From: Gammaproteobacteria bacterium
Lineage (GTDB): Bacteria; Pseudomonadota; Gammaproteobacteria; Tenderiales; Tenderiaceae
Length of the DNA: 5,492 bases
Reading direction: 5' to 3'
Assembly (NCBI GenBank): GCA_027001525.1
Contig: JALTMR010000221.1
Location: 1 to 5,492 of the forward strand
Part shown: piece by piece, positions 1-5,492 of the stretch
How positions within the stretch are numbered: the first letter of the stretch is position 1
Layout: every line of letters starts with the position of its first letter
The notes under the pieces: generated by a model
What the model saw: the letters and a program-made list of their open reading frames with translations, nothing else
The model's database searches: none
Told to the model about the DNA's origin: nothing
Translations under genes and position numbers: made by a program

Positions 1-949
1 TCACCCGTACGCCATCGGGCAGCAGCGCTCTCTCCTGCGCCACCATCTCGCGAATGGCATCGACGGTGCGGATGATGTCCGCCGTCTCGGACTTGAAGGC
101 AACAAACGAGATCGCCTTCTCGCCGTTGACGCGGGAGAGCACCGCGGCCTCCTCAAAGCCGTCGTTGATCAGCGCAAGATCCCTGACCTTTACCGAGGGG
201 CCATCAAAGGTGGTCCGGACGATCACATCCCCCACCGCCCGGGGATCACGAAACTGCGCCAGGGTGACAATATTCTTTTCGCTGGTGTAGGACTCAAACG
301 CCCCCCCGGTGGCGCGAATATTTCGCATCTGAATCGCCCGCACCACCTCCACCAGCGAGACCTCCTTCTCCTCCAGGCTGTCGGGGTTGACCTCAATCTG
401 CACCTCGCGGGCCTGATAACCGTAGCGCTCCACTCGCGCCACCCCCGCCACATTCTCCAGCTTCTTTTCAAACAGCCGCGCCACTTCGCGCAGCTCGCCA
501 TAAGGCAAATCCCCCGCCAGCCCCACTTCGATCATGGGAAAACTCTGGGTGCTCAACTCCGTCACCAGCGGTGACTCGGTAACCTCGGCGGGCAGATCCG
601 TGACGCGCGAAACGGCCTCACGGATATCGCGCACCACCTTGTCTTCATCCTCCACGTCGGGGTCAACCACGATATGGATGGAGGAGAGGTTCTCCATCGA
701 CCACGACAGATAGCGCTTGATTCCGGTCACCTCCTTGAGCTCTTTTTCGATTTTGTTGGTCACCGACAGCTCAACATCCTCCGGCGAAGCCCCCGGGTAG
801 GTGGTGGTCACCAGCAGTTCGCCGAACTCGACACTGGGAAAGGCATCCCGCTTGATGGTCAACAGAGAGCTCAAGCCGAGCAGAATCGCCAGCAGGGTGA
901 TGATGTAGGCCAGCAGATGGCGCTCGGCGAAAAAGCGGAAAAAAGGCAT
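1..949 (-). CDS. RND efflux permease (AcrB-like), N-terminal 316 residues, cut by window edge
   Basis: This is the N-terminal part of an inner-membrane RND pump, a proton-driven exporter of drugs, metals or other small molecules that normally works with an adaptor and an outer-membrane channel. The frame stays open from ATG at 949 to base 1, with no stop. The start is supported by AAGGAG at 958-963, 8 nt upstream. Residues about 12-32 form the first membrane helix after a short cytoplasmic stretch (MPFFRFFAERH). The family hallmark follows: FPSVEFGELLV, then YPGASPEDVE at residues 51-60, then NKIEKELKEVTGI, the start of the porter domain. Full RND permeases have about 1,000-1,050 residues, so roughly 70% lies outside. 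It sits 19 bp behind the outer-membrane factor gene and is almost surely co-transcribed with it. The part seen does not separate the drug from the metal subfamily, although the HAE-type hallmark favours the AcrB-like branch. Family call is firm; substrate is unknown. Confidence 0.93.
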   Translation of the reverse strand, partial: MPFFRFFAERHLLAYIITLLAILLGLSSLLTIKRDAFPSVEFGELLVTTTYPGASPEDVELSVTNKIEKELKEVTGIKRYLSWSMENLSSIHIVVDPDVEDEDKVVRDIREAVSRVTDLPAEVTESPLVTELSTQSFPMIEVGLAGDLPYGELREVARLFEKKLENVAGVARVERYGYQAREVQIEVNPDSLEEKEVSLVEVVRAIQMRNIRATGGAFESYTSEKNIVTLAQFRDPRAVGDVIVRTTFDGPSVKVRDLALINDGFEEAAVLSRVNGEKAISFVAFKSETADIIRTVDAIREMVAQERALLPDGVRV

Positions 950-968
950 GTCAGCCACTCCTTACGTT

Positions 969-2393
969 CTATTGCACGTCAGCTAAAAGACGATCCGTGA
1001 GCGAGGTGTAGCGCAGCCACAGCTTCTGGTAGTTGGCAGCATTCTCGGCATAGACCAGCTGGGCGTATTGCTCGCTGTCACGACTCTGGATCACGAAGGT
1101 CAACTCGCTACGGCCCCTGTTGTGGCGCTGCAACTCCTCCAGTGTCTTCTGCCGTGCTACCTCGATGCGCTCCCGATTGAGCTGCAAAACGGCCTCCAGT
1201 TCATGCAGCTGCACCACCACGTTGCGCAGCTCCGCCTCCAGCTGGCGCAACACACTGCGGCGCTCGTAGCGCAACTGCTTGTGCTGCATTCGCACCTGAC
1301 TCACCTGCGCCCTGGCGCTGCTCTGCCCCAGTGGATAACGAAAATTCAGCCCCAGCATGTACTGGGGCTGGTTGAATCTGGCGGCATCGGCAAAGCGCTC
1401 ATCATCGCTGCTTAAACCGGCGCGGGCGATCAGATCCAGCGTCGGCTGCAATTGATTCTCCACCCCCTCCTGCTGCTGAGCCAGCTGCGCCAGCTGCACG
1501 TCGATGCGTTTGATAAGGCGCGAGTTGTCTTGCAATACCGCCATGACCTGATCCATCGCCGGCAGGGGTTTTAGGGCGTAGAGATCAAACGAAGGCCTCA
1601 TCTGATAGAGGCCGGCGTCACCACTTTGGGTCGCCAGTTCGGCCTGCAAGGCCCGCCACTGCACCTGTATGCGGCGAACATCCTGCTGCGCGGCAATCAC
1701 CGCATCACGGGCACGCAGCACCTCCACCTCGGCCACCAGGCGACTGCTGCGTTTTCTCTCGGTGCGCTCCAGCTCCTCCCGCGCCAGGGCCAGCCGGTTT
1801 TCGGCGATACGCAGCTGCTCCGAGACAAAGACCCAGTCCAGGTAGCGCTGGCCGCTCTGCTCCAGGAAACCCTCCTGACGCTCCAGCGCAACCACCTCGG
1901 CCAGCACGACGCTGTACCCCTGCAGATCAAACGCCAGCCGATTCAGCACACCGCCCCGGTTCTGCATCAACGGCAACGTGTAGCTGACGCTGGCGACGTG
2001 GCCGTACTGATCGAAAGCGCCAATGGGCTGGCCATACTTCTGCTCCGAATAGTTGTAGTCGTAATCCACTGACAGGCGCCCCCCGTTGCCCCAAAACAGC
2101 CGCTCGGCCCCGACATTGAGTGAGAGCTGGCTCTGACGCTGGGGAATAAACGGATTGACCTGGCTGCGTTCGCTGTACTGATAGTAGGGCGATGCCTTCA
2201 CCACCCAATCCTCCTCGCCCTCAAAGCGGCGCTGCTGCTCGCGCTCGATCACACGGTTCAACGCCTCACGAGCAAAGAAGGGGTGGTGGTGGCGCAGCGT
2301 GTTGAGGTACTTGTCCAGGCTCAGCGTATCGGCCTGTGCCCACACCACCCCCGGCAGCAGCGCCAGCAGAAAAAACGGTATTGATCGATTCAT
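969..2393 (-). CDS. TolC-family outer-membrane efflux protein (OMF)
   Basis: This encodes a 474-residue outer-membrane factor, the trimeric channel that carries substrate from an RND pump and adaptor across the outer membrane. Length is normal for the family (about 430-500). Residues 1-21 are a signal peptide: MNRS, a hydrophobic core and a cleavage site near VWA-QA or AQA-D. The mature part begins LSLDKYLNTLRHHHPFF, the usual OMF opening in which a helix ends at a His-Pro pair. Long Gln/Glu/Arg/Ala-rich helical stretches fit the two OEP repeats of the periplasmic tunnel, and alternating aromatic segments (VKASPYYQYSE, LSVDYDYNY) fit the beta-barrel. I chose ATG 2393 over the in-frame GTG at 2477. 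ATG 2393 starts the signal peptide and has a Shine-Dalgarno upstream, while GTG would place 28 unrelated residues before it. The RND permease starts 19 bp after its stop. No lipoprotein cysteine is seen. Confidence 0.93.
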   Translation of the reverse strand: MNRSIPFFLLALLPGVVWAQADTLSLDKYLNTLRHHHPFFAREALNRVIEREQQRRFEGEEDWVVKASPYYQYSERSQVNPFIPQRQSQLSLNVGAERLFWGNGGRLSVDYDYNYSEQKYGQPIGAFDQYGHVASVSYTLPLMQNRGGVLNRLAFDLQGYSVVLAEVVALERQEGFLEQSGQRYLDWVFVSEQLRIAENRLALAREELERTERKRSSRLVAEVEVLRARDAVIAAQQDVRRIQVQWRALQAELATQSGDAGLYQMRPSFDLYALKPLPAMDQVMAVLQDNSRLIKRIDVQLAQLAQQQEGVENQLQPTLDLIARAGLSSDDERFADAARFNQPQYMLGLNFRYPLGQSSARAQVSQVRMQHKQLRYERRSVLRQLEAELRNVVVQLHELEAVLQLNRERIEVARQKTLEELQRHNRGRSELTFVIQSRDSEQYAQLVYAENAANYQKLWLRYTSLTDRLLADVQ

Positions 2394-2404
2394 CTCTCTT
2401 CTCT

Positions 2405-2410
2405 CTCCTT
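2405..2410 (-). promoter_or_regulatory. Ribosome binding site deciding the OMF start
   Basis: On the minus strand AAGGAG lies 11 nt before ATG 2393, followed by a purine-only run (GAGAAGAGAG). The spacing is slightly long, but no comparable site precedes the alternative GTG at 2477, so this site supports the shorter protein. Confidence 0.65.
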
Positions 2411-2521
2411 CAGCGGTGGTCACCACAGCAGCCGATGCAGGAGACAATCTACGCAAAACGGGGCGAGAAAGAATCACCCATAAGGGTTATTTGCCAGGGT
2501 GAGCTGGCGAATGGCTGCCGA

Positions 2522-2532
2522 GGCCACTGGCC
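2522..2532. repeat. Short perfect inverted repeat in the divergent intergenic region
   Basis: GGCCA-C-TGGCC has two 5 bp arms around one base. It lies just upstream of the likely -10 element of the small membrane-protein gene and between it and the efflux operon. That position suits an operator for a divergent regulator. However, the motif is short and GC-rich, so chance is a real alternative, and no known operator is matched. The rest of the 195 bp between 2394 and 2588 shows a weaker dyad (ACCC-ATAA-GGGT, 2476-2487). I found no convincing promoter for the efflux operon there. Confidence 0.3.
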
Positions 2533-2539
2533 GGAGCTG

Positions 2540-2548
2540 TGGTACAAT
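2540..2548 (+). promoter_or_regulatory. Probable extended -10 promoter for the small membrane-protein genes
   Basis: TGG-TACAAT gives a five-of-six -10 hexamer (2543-2548) preceded by the TGn element of extended -10 promoters. No good -35 hexamer lies 16-18 bp upstream, which such promoters tolerate. Transcription would begin near 2555, leaving a leader of about 34 nt before ATG 2589. A perfect TTGACA at 2549-2554 lies just downstream but has no -10 at the right distance. Confidence 0.45.
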
Positions 2549-2588
2549 TTGACAATCGTTTACCCCCTAATCCAACCGGAGTCGCCTC

Positions 2589-2732
2589 ATGTCTGACGCA
2601 CAGCCACACTCCACGGAAGACGAGCTTAAAAAAGCGCAAGGCCGCGCCTTCATCAAAAAACTGATCATCGGCAAAGTGATCTTCCTCGGCGTCATGGGCG
2701 GCATTGCCTACTACCTGTTTCAGTCGATTTAA
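2589..2732 (+). CDS. Small single-span membrane protein, 47 aa, unknown function
   Basis: This short gene encodes 47 residues. The first half is polar and charged (MSDAQPHSTEDELKKAQGR). A basic stretch follows (FIKKLIIGK, residues 21-29), then one hydrophobic segment at about 30-45 that ends with YYLFQSI. The basic flank on the N-terminal side suggests the N-terminus faces the cytoplasm. Evidence that it is real: GGAG at 2578-2581 lies 7 nt before the ATG, a plausible extended -10 promoter lies upstream, and the composition is that of a clean membrane peptide. It runs divergently from the efflux operon and 34 bp ahead of another membrane-protein gene, with which it is probably co-transcribed. 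I do not recognise a family. It could be a small accessory subunit or regulator of a membrane complex, but nothing in the sequence shows which. Confidence 0.72.
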   Translation: MSDAQPHSTEDELKKAQGRAFIKKLIIGKVIFLGVMGGIAYYLFQSI

Positions 2733-2753
2733 TCCCCCGACCGCTACCCAACT

Positions 2754-2757
2754 GGAG
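2754..2757 (+). promoter_or_regulatory. Ribosome binding site deciding the start of the 123-aa membrane protein
   Basis: GGAG stands 9 nt before ATG 2767. The alternative in-frame TTG at 2704 lies inside the preceding gene, has no such site and would add a poorly hydrophobic 21-residue leader. Confidence 0.55.
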
Positions 2758-2766
2758 ACCGGGGTA

Positions 2767-3138
2767 ATGGGCAGGCCACTGACAAGCGATGATGGTGCCT
2801 TCGGTTGCTTTTTGATTGCGGGCGTCATCTCGCTGGTGCTAGGTGCAGTCAACATCACGGTCAGCGACCCGAACACATTGGCCGCACTCGGGTTCTTTAT
2901 CGCCATACCGTTAACGATGCTGGCACTGCTGTTGATGGCCCTCGCCCTTCTCTACACGATCTTCGTTCACCACCATAAACTGCTGATGCTCCTGTCAGCC
3001 ATCACGCTGTTGTTCCTCATTGAAATGGCGGGCGAATACGGACCCGCTTTCTTCTACAATGCCACCCCCGTTATCTACGGCGTTGCAACAATCGCCCTGT
3101 CCCTGTTCTGGTTTGTTCGCGCTTCAAACACAACATAA
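2767..3138 (+). CDS. Integral membrane protein of about four spans, 123 aa, unknown function
   Basis: This 123-residue protein is strongly hydrophobic. Likely membrane segments are residues 11-32, about 38-67 (long, broken at Pro48), 72-87 and 101-117. The loop between segments two and three holds HHHK (68-71). Two acidic residues, Glu86 and Glu90, sit at the end of segment three, and the tail is RASNTT. ATG 2767 is chosen for its Shine-Dalgarno and because an earlier TTG start would overlap the upstream gene. The 34 bp separation from the 47-residue gene, without a clear terminator, suggests one transcript. I do not recognise the family, and no enzyme or transporter motif is visible. The His cluster and buried Glu residues are only descriptive. 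The coding call rests on the long hydrophobic pattern and the start signal. Confidence 0.75.
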   Translation: MGRPLTSDDGAFGCFLIAGVISLVLGAVNITVSDPNTLAALGFFIAIPLTMLALLLMALALLYTIFVHHHKLLMLLSAITLLFLIEMAGEYGPAFFYNATPVIYGVATIALSLFWFVRASNTT

Positions 3139-3166
3139 AGCCCGACTACTTACGTACCGCCCCCTA

Positions 3167-3195
3167 TTTCCCAATACGCCAGAGATTCCTATGAT
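3167..3195 (+). promoter_or_regulatory. Possible sigma-70 promoter for the V4R gene
   Basis: TATGAT at 3190-3195 matches five of six -10 bases. It is preceded at 17 bp by TTTCCC (3167-3172), a poor -35 element. A transcript would start near 3202, some 77 nt before ATG 3279. The weak -35 suggests either low activity or dependence on an activator. The rest of the 140 bp between 3139 and 3278 shows no rho-independent terminator for the preceding gene. Confidence 0.3.
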
Positions 3196-3212
3196 GGCCG
3201 CTTCAACATAGC

Positions 3213-3229
3213 CTGACGAATTTTGTCAG
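3213..3229. repeat. 17 bp imperfect dyad upstream of the V4R gene
   Basis: CTGACGAATTTTGTCAG is a dyad of 8-base arms around one central T, with a single mismatch (G3218 opposite T3224). It begins about 11 bp after the proposed transcription start, where a repressor could block transcription. As RNA it could form only a short hairpin (CTGAC/GTCAG), and no U-run follows, so a terminator is unlikely. The regulator, if any, is unknown. Confidence 0.4.
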
Positions 3230-3267
3230 CTGCCATATGGATAGCTCTGTGTCCAAAAGTGTTGCCG

Positions 3268-3273
3268 AAGGAG
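3268..3273 (+). promoter_or_regulatory. Ribosome binding site deciding the V4R start
   Basis: AAGGAG lies 5 nt before ATG 3279. The earlier in-frame ATG at 3237 has no purine-rich site before it, and the 14 residues it would add show no domain character, so the shorter form is preferred. Confidence 0.65.
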
Positions 3274-3278
3274 TGGGG

Positions 3279-3764
3279 ATGAGCAACGAAGTCGAATTGA
3301 ACAATGCGTTACAGCTATCACGACCAACCCTGGGGGATGATACCGGGGTGGGTCTCTATCGAATGTTAAGGCTGGTGGCATTTGAGGATATTCTGGGCAC
3401 CTCCGCCGGCGGCATTACCTACTATGCGGGAAAGAAGCTGGGTGCCTCTTTGGGCATCACTCAGCTGGACGATTTTTTAACGCTGTGCCATGAGCAAAAA
3501 ATCGGGCGTATCGAGATCCCGGTGTTTGAAGAGGAGCGGATCTATGTCGATGTCTTCGAGTGCGTTACCTGTAGCGGTATGACACCGGTGGGCAGACCGC
3601 TGTGCCACTTTGAGGGCGGACTGATCGCCGGCGTGGTGGAAGGATTACTCGGGCGCCCCGTAAGAGCCAAAGAGAAAACCTGCATTGGCGGCCTGGGTCA
3701 TGAGAGCTGCGGCTTTGAGCTGACAATTGGCAAACACGTTGAGAAGATCACTGAAGCCGTCTGA
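3279..3764 (+). CDS. Stand-alone V4R (4-vinyl reductase-like) domain protein, 161 aa
   Basis: This is a small soluble protein made of little more than one V4R domain, the fold found in the aromatic-sensing regulators XylR/DmpR, in BchJ and in many free-standing bacterial and archaeal proteins. No signal peptide or membrane segment is seen. After NALQLSRPTLGDD (residues 9-21) comes an alpha-helical part with YYAGKKLGASLG (48-59). The cysteine-rich core follows: FECVTCSG (C95, C98), LCHFEGGLIAG (C109), then E132, C135 and C144 (EKTCIGGLGHESC). In structurally known phenol sensors of the XylR class, a Glu and three Cys of this region bind zinc. C109, E132, C135 and C144 are the likely equivalents here, with eight residues between the last two cysteines. 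The role is probably ligand binding or sensing; the ligand is unknown. There is no DNA-binding or AAA+ domain, so it cannot itself act as a XylR-type activator. Its 3' end overlaps the convergent LuxR-type regulator gene. Confidence 0.88.
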   Translation: MSNEVELNNALQLSRPTLGDDTGVGLYRMLRLVAFEDILGTSAGGITYYAGKKLGASLGITQLDDFLTLCHEQKIGRIEIPVFEEERIYVDVFECVTCSGMTPVGRPLCHFEGGLIAGVVEGLLGRPVRAKEKTCIGGLGHESCGFELTIGKHVEKITEAV

Positions 3765-5492
3765 AGCGGGCAATCGCCTGAACCCGATTGTCCACATTGA
3801 GCTTGGCGTAGATATTCTTCAAGTGCGTTTTCACCGTGTTGACAGAGACAAATGCCTGCTCGGCAATGGCACGATTGGACAACCCTTGCGCCAGTAACTC
3901 AAGGGTTTTTATTTCCGCTTTACTCAACAAGCTCATCGCCTCTGGATCGGCCACCTTTTCCTCGGCCGGTTTGTGAGGCAGACCGTCAAGTTGCTGTCGC
4001 AACCGGGTGGCATAGGAACGCTGCGACGGTGATCTGGCCACCTCGGCCAGCAACAGCGCCATCGCCTGGCCCTCGTCGATAAAGCAGCGGGCATAACCCT
4101 GGGGTTCGGCAATAGCCATGACCTCTTCCATCGCGGATACCGCTGACGCCAACTGCCCCGACGCCTGCCGGGCCAGCGCATACAAAACGGTGAAACGAAT
4201 CAAATCACCCAGGCGGCCCTGCTGACGGGCCGCCAGCCGCAGCTGATCGGCAATGCGGGCGGCACCCTCGGCATCGCCCTGAGACAGGAGGAGGCGAGCA
4301 TAGAGGCTGTACTCATCTTCATCCCCGGCGGCGATCTTATCCTCGGCAGTGTAACCCTGCTGTTGCTGCCAGGCGGTCAACCGCCCGATCTCCCCCTGGC
4401 GCAGGGAGAGGGCCAAAGAGTCCAGTTCGGGCGCAGCCATCAATGGCAGTAACGCGGGCTTGATAGCGTAACGCTGATATCGCTGTAGCGCCTTCGCCAC
4501 TCGAGCCGTTTTTCCCTGATAAAAATAGAGTCTGGCCTGGCGCATGGTAATCAGTGCCGCAACGGTATCCCAGCGATCACTTTCGGCCAGCTGTGCCGCC
4601 TTGCAGAGCCACGCGTCCGCCGCCTCAAGCTGGTTGCGTTCATAGGCAATATCCCCCAGCGCCATATAGAGCCAGGCCGTGTCCGTCATCTGCTCAAGCC
4701 AGCCGTTTTGCTCCAGCAGCTGGATGCCTTGTTCAATCACCGTGAGCGCCTGGGTCAGCTCACCTTTTCTCAAATGGCAACTGGCTACCCCGCCGATGGC
4801 ACCGTTCAGGCAAACCAATGTTTGTGAGGCAATGGCCTGACGCCGGGATTCGGCAAAAGAGGCCAGGGCCTGATCGATATCGCCGGCACCATACCAGGCG
4901 GTAGCCAGGTTCAAATGAATGGGCGCCGTGCAATACTCCCCCCGCTGTACCGAGGAGGCCAACAGGTCACGTCCCACCGCAATAGCGTCCAGCCACTCGC
5001 GACGCTGCACAAAACGAAACGCCTGTAGCAACTGCAGTTCAGCAGAGACCTCGCTGCGCACCTCATCCGTGACGCTGCTTGAGTTGATCGCCGCCACCAG
5101 CTCCTCTATCAACACATCATCCAGTACACCAAAACCAACGTACTGGTTCCACACATACTGAAGCAGCTGGCTCGGCACCTGGCGAAGATGGTCAAGAGGA
5201 ATACGCTCGAACCACTGCCCCAGCAGCGCGCACTGCCCCCGCATAAACATCGACTGAGAGTAGCGCTCCAGGATGCTCATCGCCAGCTCAAAATCGTCCG
5301 CCACAAGGGCGTGCTTCATGGCCGCCTCCGGCGCATCTGCGGCCATGAACCAGCGGCCGGCACGGCGATGCAACTGGCGGAGGTCGATCTCCCCAAGCGC
5401 GGCCTGCTGCTCAAGCTGGTGTTGCAATAACTCGGCAAAAAGATGGTGGTATCGATACCAGTGGCGGCGCTGATCAAGCGGCACCATAAACA
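3748..5492 (-). CDS. LuxR-family regulator of MalT/LAL type, C-terminal part (N-terminus beyond window)
   Basis: The window holds about 581 C-terminal residues of a large ATP-dependent LuxR regulator; whole proteins of this class have about 850-950. ATG at 5487 is not the start. The frame stays open to the right edge with a Phe codon before it, and the sequence after it (VPLDQRRHWYRYHHLFAELL) is the conserved segment that follows the STAND ATPase domain in MalT-like proteins. Counting from that Met, about residues 25-510 are helical TPR-like repeats, typically used to sense an inducer. Residues 518-579 are a GerE-type helix-turn-helix: LSKAEIKTLELLAQGLSNRAIAEQ, then VNTVKTHLKNIYAKL as recognition helix and NRVQAIARFRRLQ at the end. 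The regulator is normally cytoplasmic and binds DNA as an ATP-driven oligomer. The inducer is unknown. Walker motifs would lie outside the window. Its last 17 bp overlap the V4R gene on the opposite strand. Confidence 0.93.
   Translation of the reverse strand, partial: FMVPLDQRRHWYRYHHLFAELLQHQLEQQAALGEIDLRQLHRRAGRWFMAADAPEAAMKHALVADDFELAMSILERYSQSMFMRGQCALLGQWFERIPLDHLRQVPSQLLQYVWNQYVGFGVLDDVLIEELVAAINSSSVTDEVRSEVSAELQLLQAFRFVQRREWLDAIAVGRDLLASSVQRGEYCTAPIHLNLATAWYGAGDIDQALASFAESRRQAIASQTLVCLNGAIGGVASCHLRKGELTQALTVIEQGIQLLEQNGWLEQMTDTAWLYMALGDIAYERNQLEAADAWLCKAAQLAESDRWDTVAALITMRQARLYFYQGKTARVAKALQRYQRYAIKPALLPLMAAPELDSLALSLRQGEIGRLTAWQQQQGYTAEDKIAAGDEDEYSLYARLLLSQGDAEGAARIADQLRLAARQQGRLGDLIRFTVLYALARQASGQLASAVSAMEEVMAIAEPQGYARCFIDEGQAMALLLAEVARSPSQRSYATRLRQQLDGLPHKPAEEKVADPEAMSLLSKAEIKTLELLAQGLSNRAIAEQAFVSVNTVKTHLKNIYAKLNVDNRVQAIARFRRLQ
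3768..3793 (+). other. Hairpin-forming inverted repeat just after the V4R stop codon
   Basis: GGGCAATCG (3768-3776) can pair with CGATTGTCC (3785-3793) in a 9 bp stem with one G-U pair and an 8-nt loop. It starts 3 nt after the V4R stop. No U-run follows, so it is not a classical rho-independent terminator, but it could mark or protect the 3' end of the V4R transcript. It lies inside the regulator's reading frame, over the codons of the conserved DNRVQAIA segment, so it may simply follow from protein coding. Confidence 0.35.

Noticed and set aside
54..1000. Open frames 54-290 and 674-1000 on plus and 223-501 on minus over the RND gene
   Set aside because: The minus-strand frame from 949 to base 1 gives a clear RND permease N-terminus, so these are shadows.
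1068..2072. Plus-strand open frames within the OMF gene (1068-1415, 1626-2072)
   Set aside because: They are antisense shadows of a GC-rich coding region; their Leu/Gln/His-rich translations show no family features.
2394..2477. N-terminal extension of the OMF gene from GTG 2477 (28 extra residues)
   Set aside because: It would bury the signal peptide, has no Shine-Dalgarno, and the extra residues look like translated intergenic DNA.
2549..2554. Perfect TTGACA as a -35 element for the 47-residue gene
   Set aside because: No -10-like hexamer lies 15-19 bp downstream, and the Shine-Dalgarno occupies the next region; the overlapping extended -10 is a better reading.
2735..2764. CCCCG/CGGGG pairing between the two small membrane genes as a terminator
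   Set aside because: It has a stem of only 5 bp with a 20-nt loop and no U-run, and the second gene's ribosome binding site lies in the loop.
2704..2766. TTG start at 2704 for the 123-residue membrane protein
   Set aside because: It lies within the 47-residue gene in another frame, lacks a ribosome binding site, and a better ATG with GGAG exists at 2767.
2487..2906. Minus-strand open frame of 139 codons across the small membrane genes
   Set aside because: It has no domain pattern, has low-complexity Ser/Pro/Ala character and covers two plus-strand frames with proper start signals and membrane segments.
5485..5487. ATG 5487 as the true start of the LuxR-type regulator
   Set aside because: The frame stays open to the window edge, and the sequence begins in the middle of a conserved MalT-like segment, so this Met is internal.

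Overview
This 5.5 kb window is moderately GC-rich, gene-dense, Gram-negative chromosomal DNA. An outer-membrane factor gene next to an RND pump gene requires a double membrane. Together with the MalT-like regulator, this suggests a proteobacterium, probably a gammaproteobacterium, but no marker fixes the genus. I see no transposase, tRNA, rRNA, CRISPR array or phage gene.

Left part (1-2393, minus strand): a two-gene efflux operon read right to left. A TolC-type outer-membrane factor comes first (start 2393). After 19 bp it is followed by an RND inner-membrane permease (start 949) that runs off the left edge. No periplasmic adaptor gene lies before or between them, so it must be further downstream or elsewhere.

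Middle (2394-3278): a 195 bp divergent intergenic region separates the efflux operon from two plus-strand genes. These are a 47-residue single-span membrane peptide (2589-2732) and a 123-residue protein with about four membrane segments (2767-3138). They are 34 bp apart and probably co-transcribed. I recognise neither family. A 140 bp gap follows, holding a possible promoter and a 17 bp dyad.

Right part (3279-5492): a stand-alone V4R-domain protein (161 aa) on the plus strand converges on, and overlaps by 17 bp, the 3' end of a large LuxR-type regulator of the MalT/LAL class on the minus strand. The regulator's N-terminal ATPase part lies beyond the right edge. V4R domains are ligand-sensing or zinc-binding modules. 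A functional link between the V4R protein and the adjoining regulator is plausible but rests only on position.

I did not find a clearly new multi-gene system. The least explained items are the two small membrane proteins beside the pump operon and the overlapping V4R/LAL pair.
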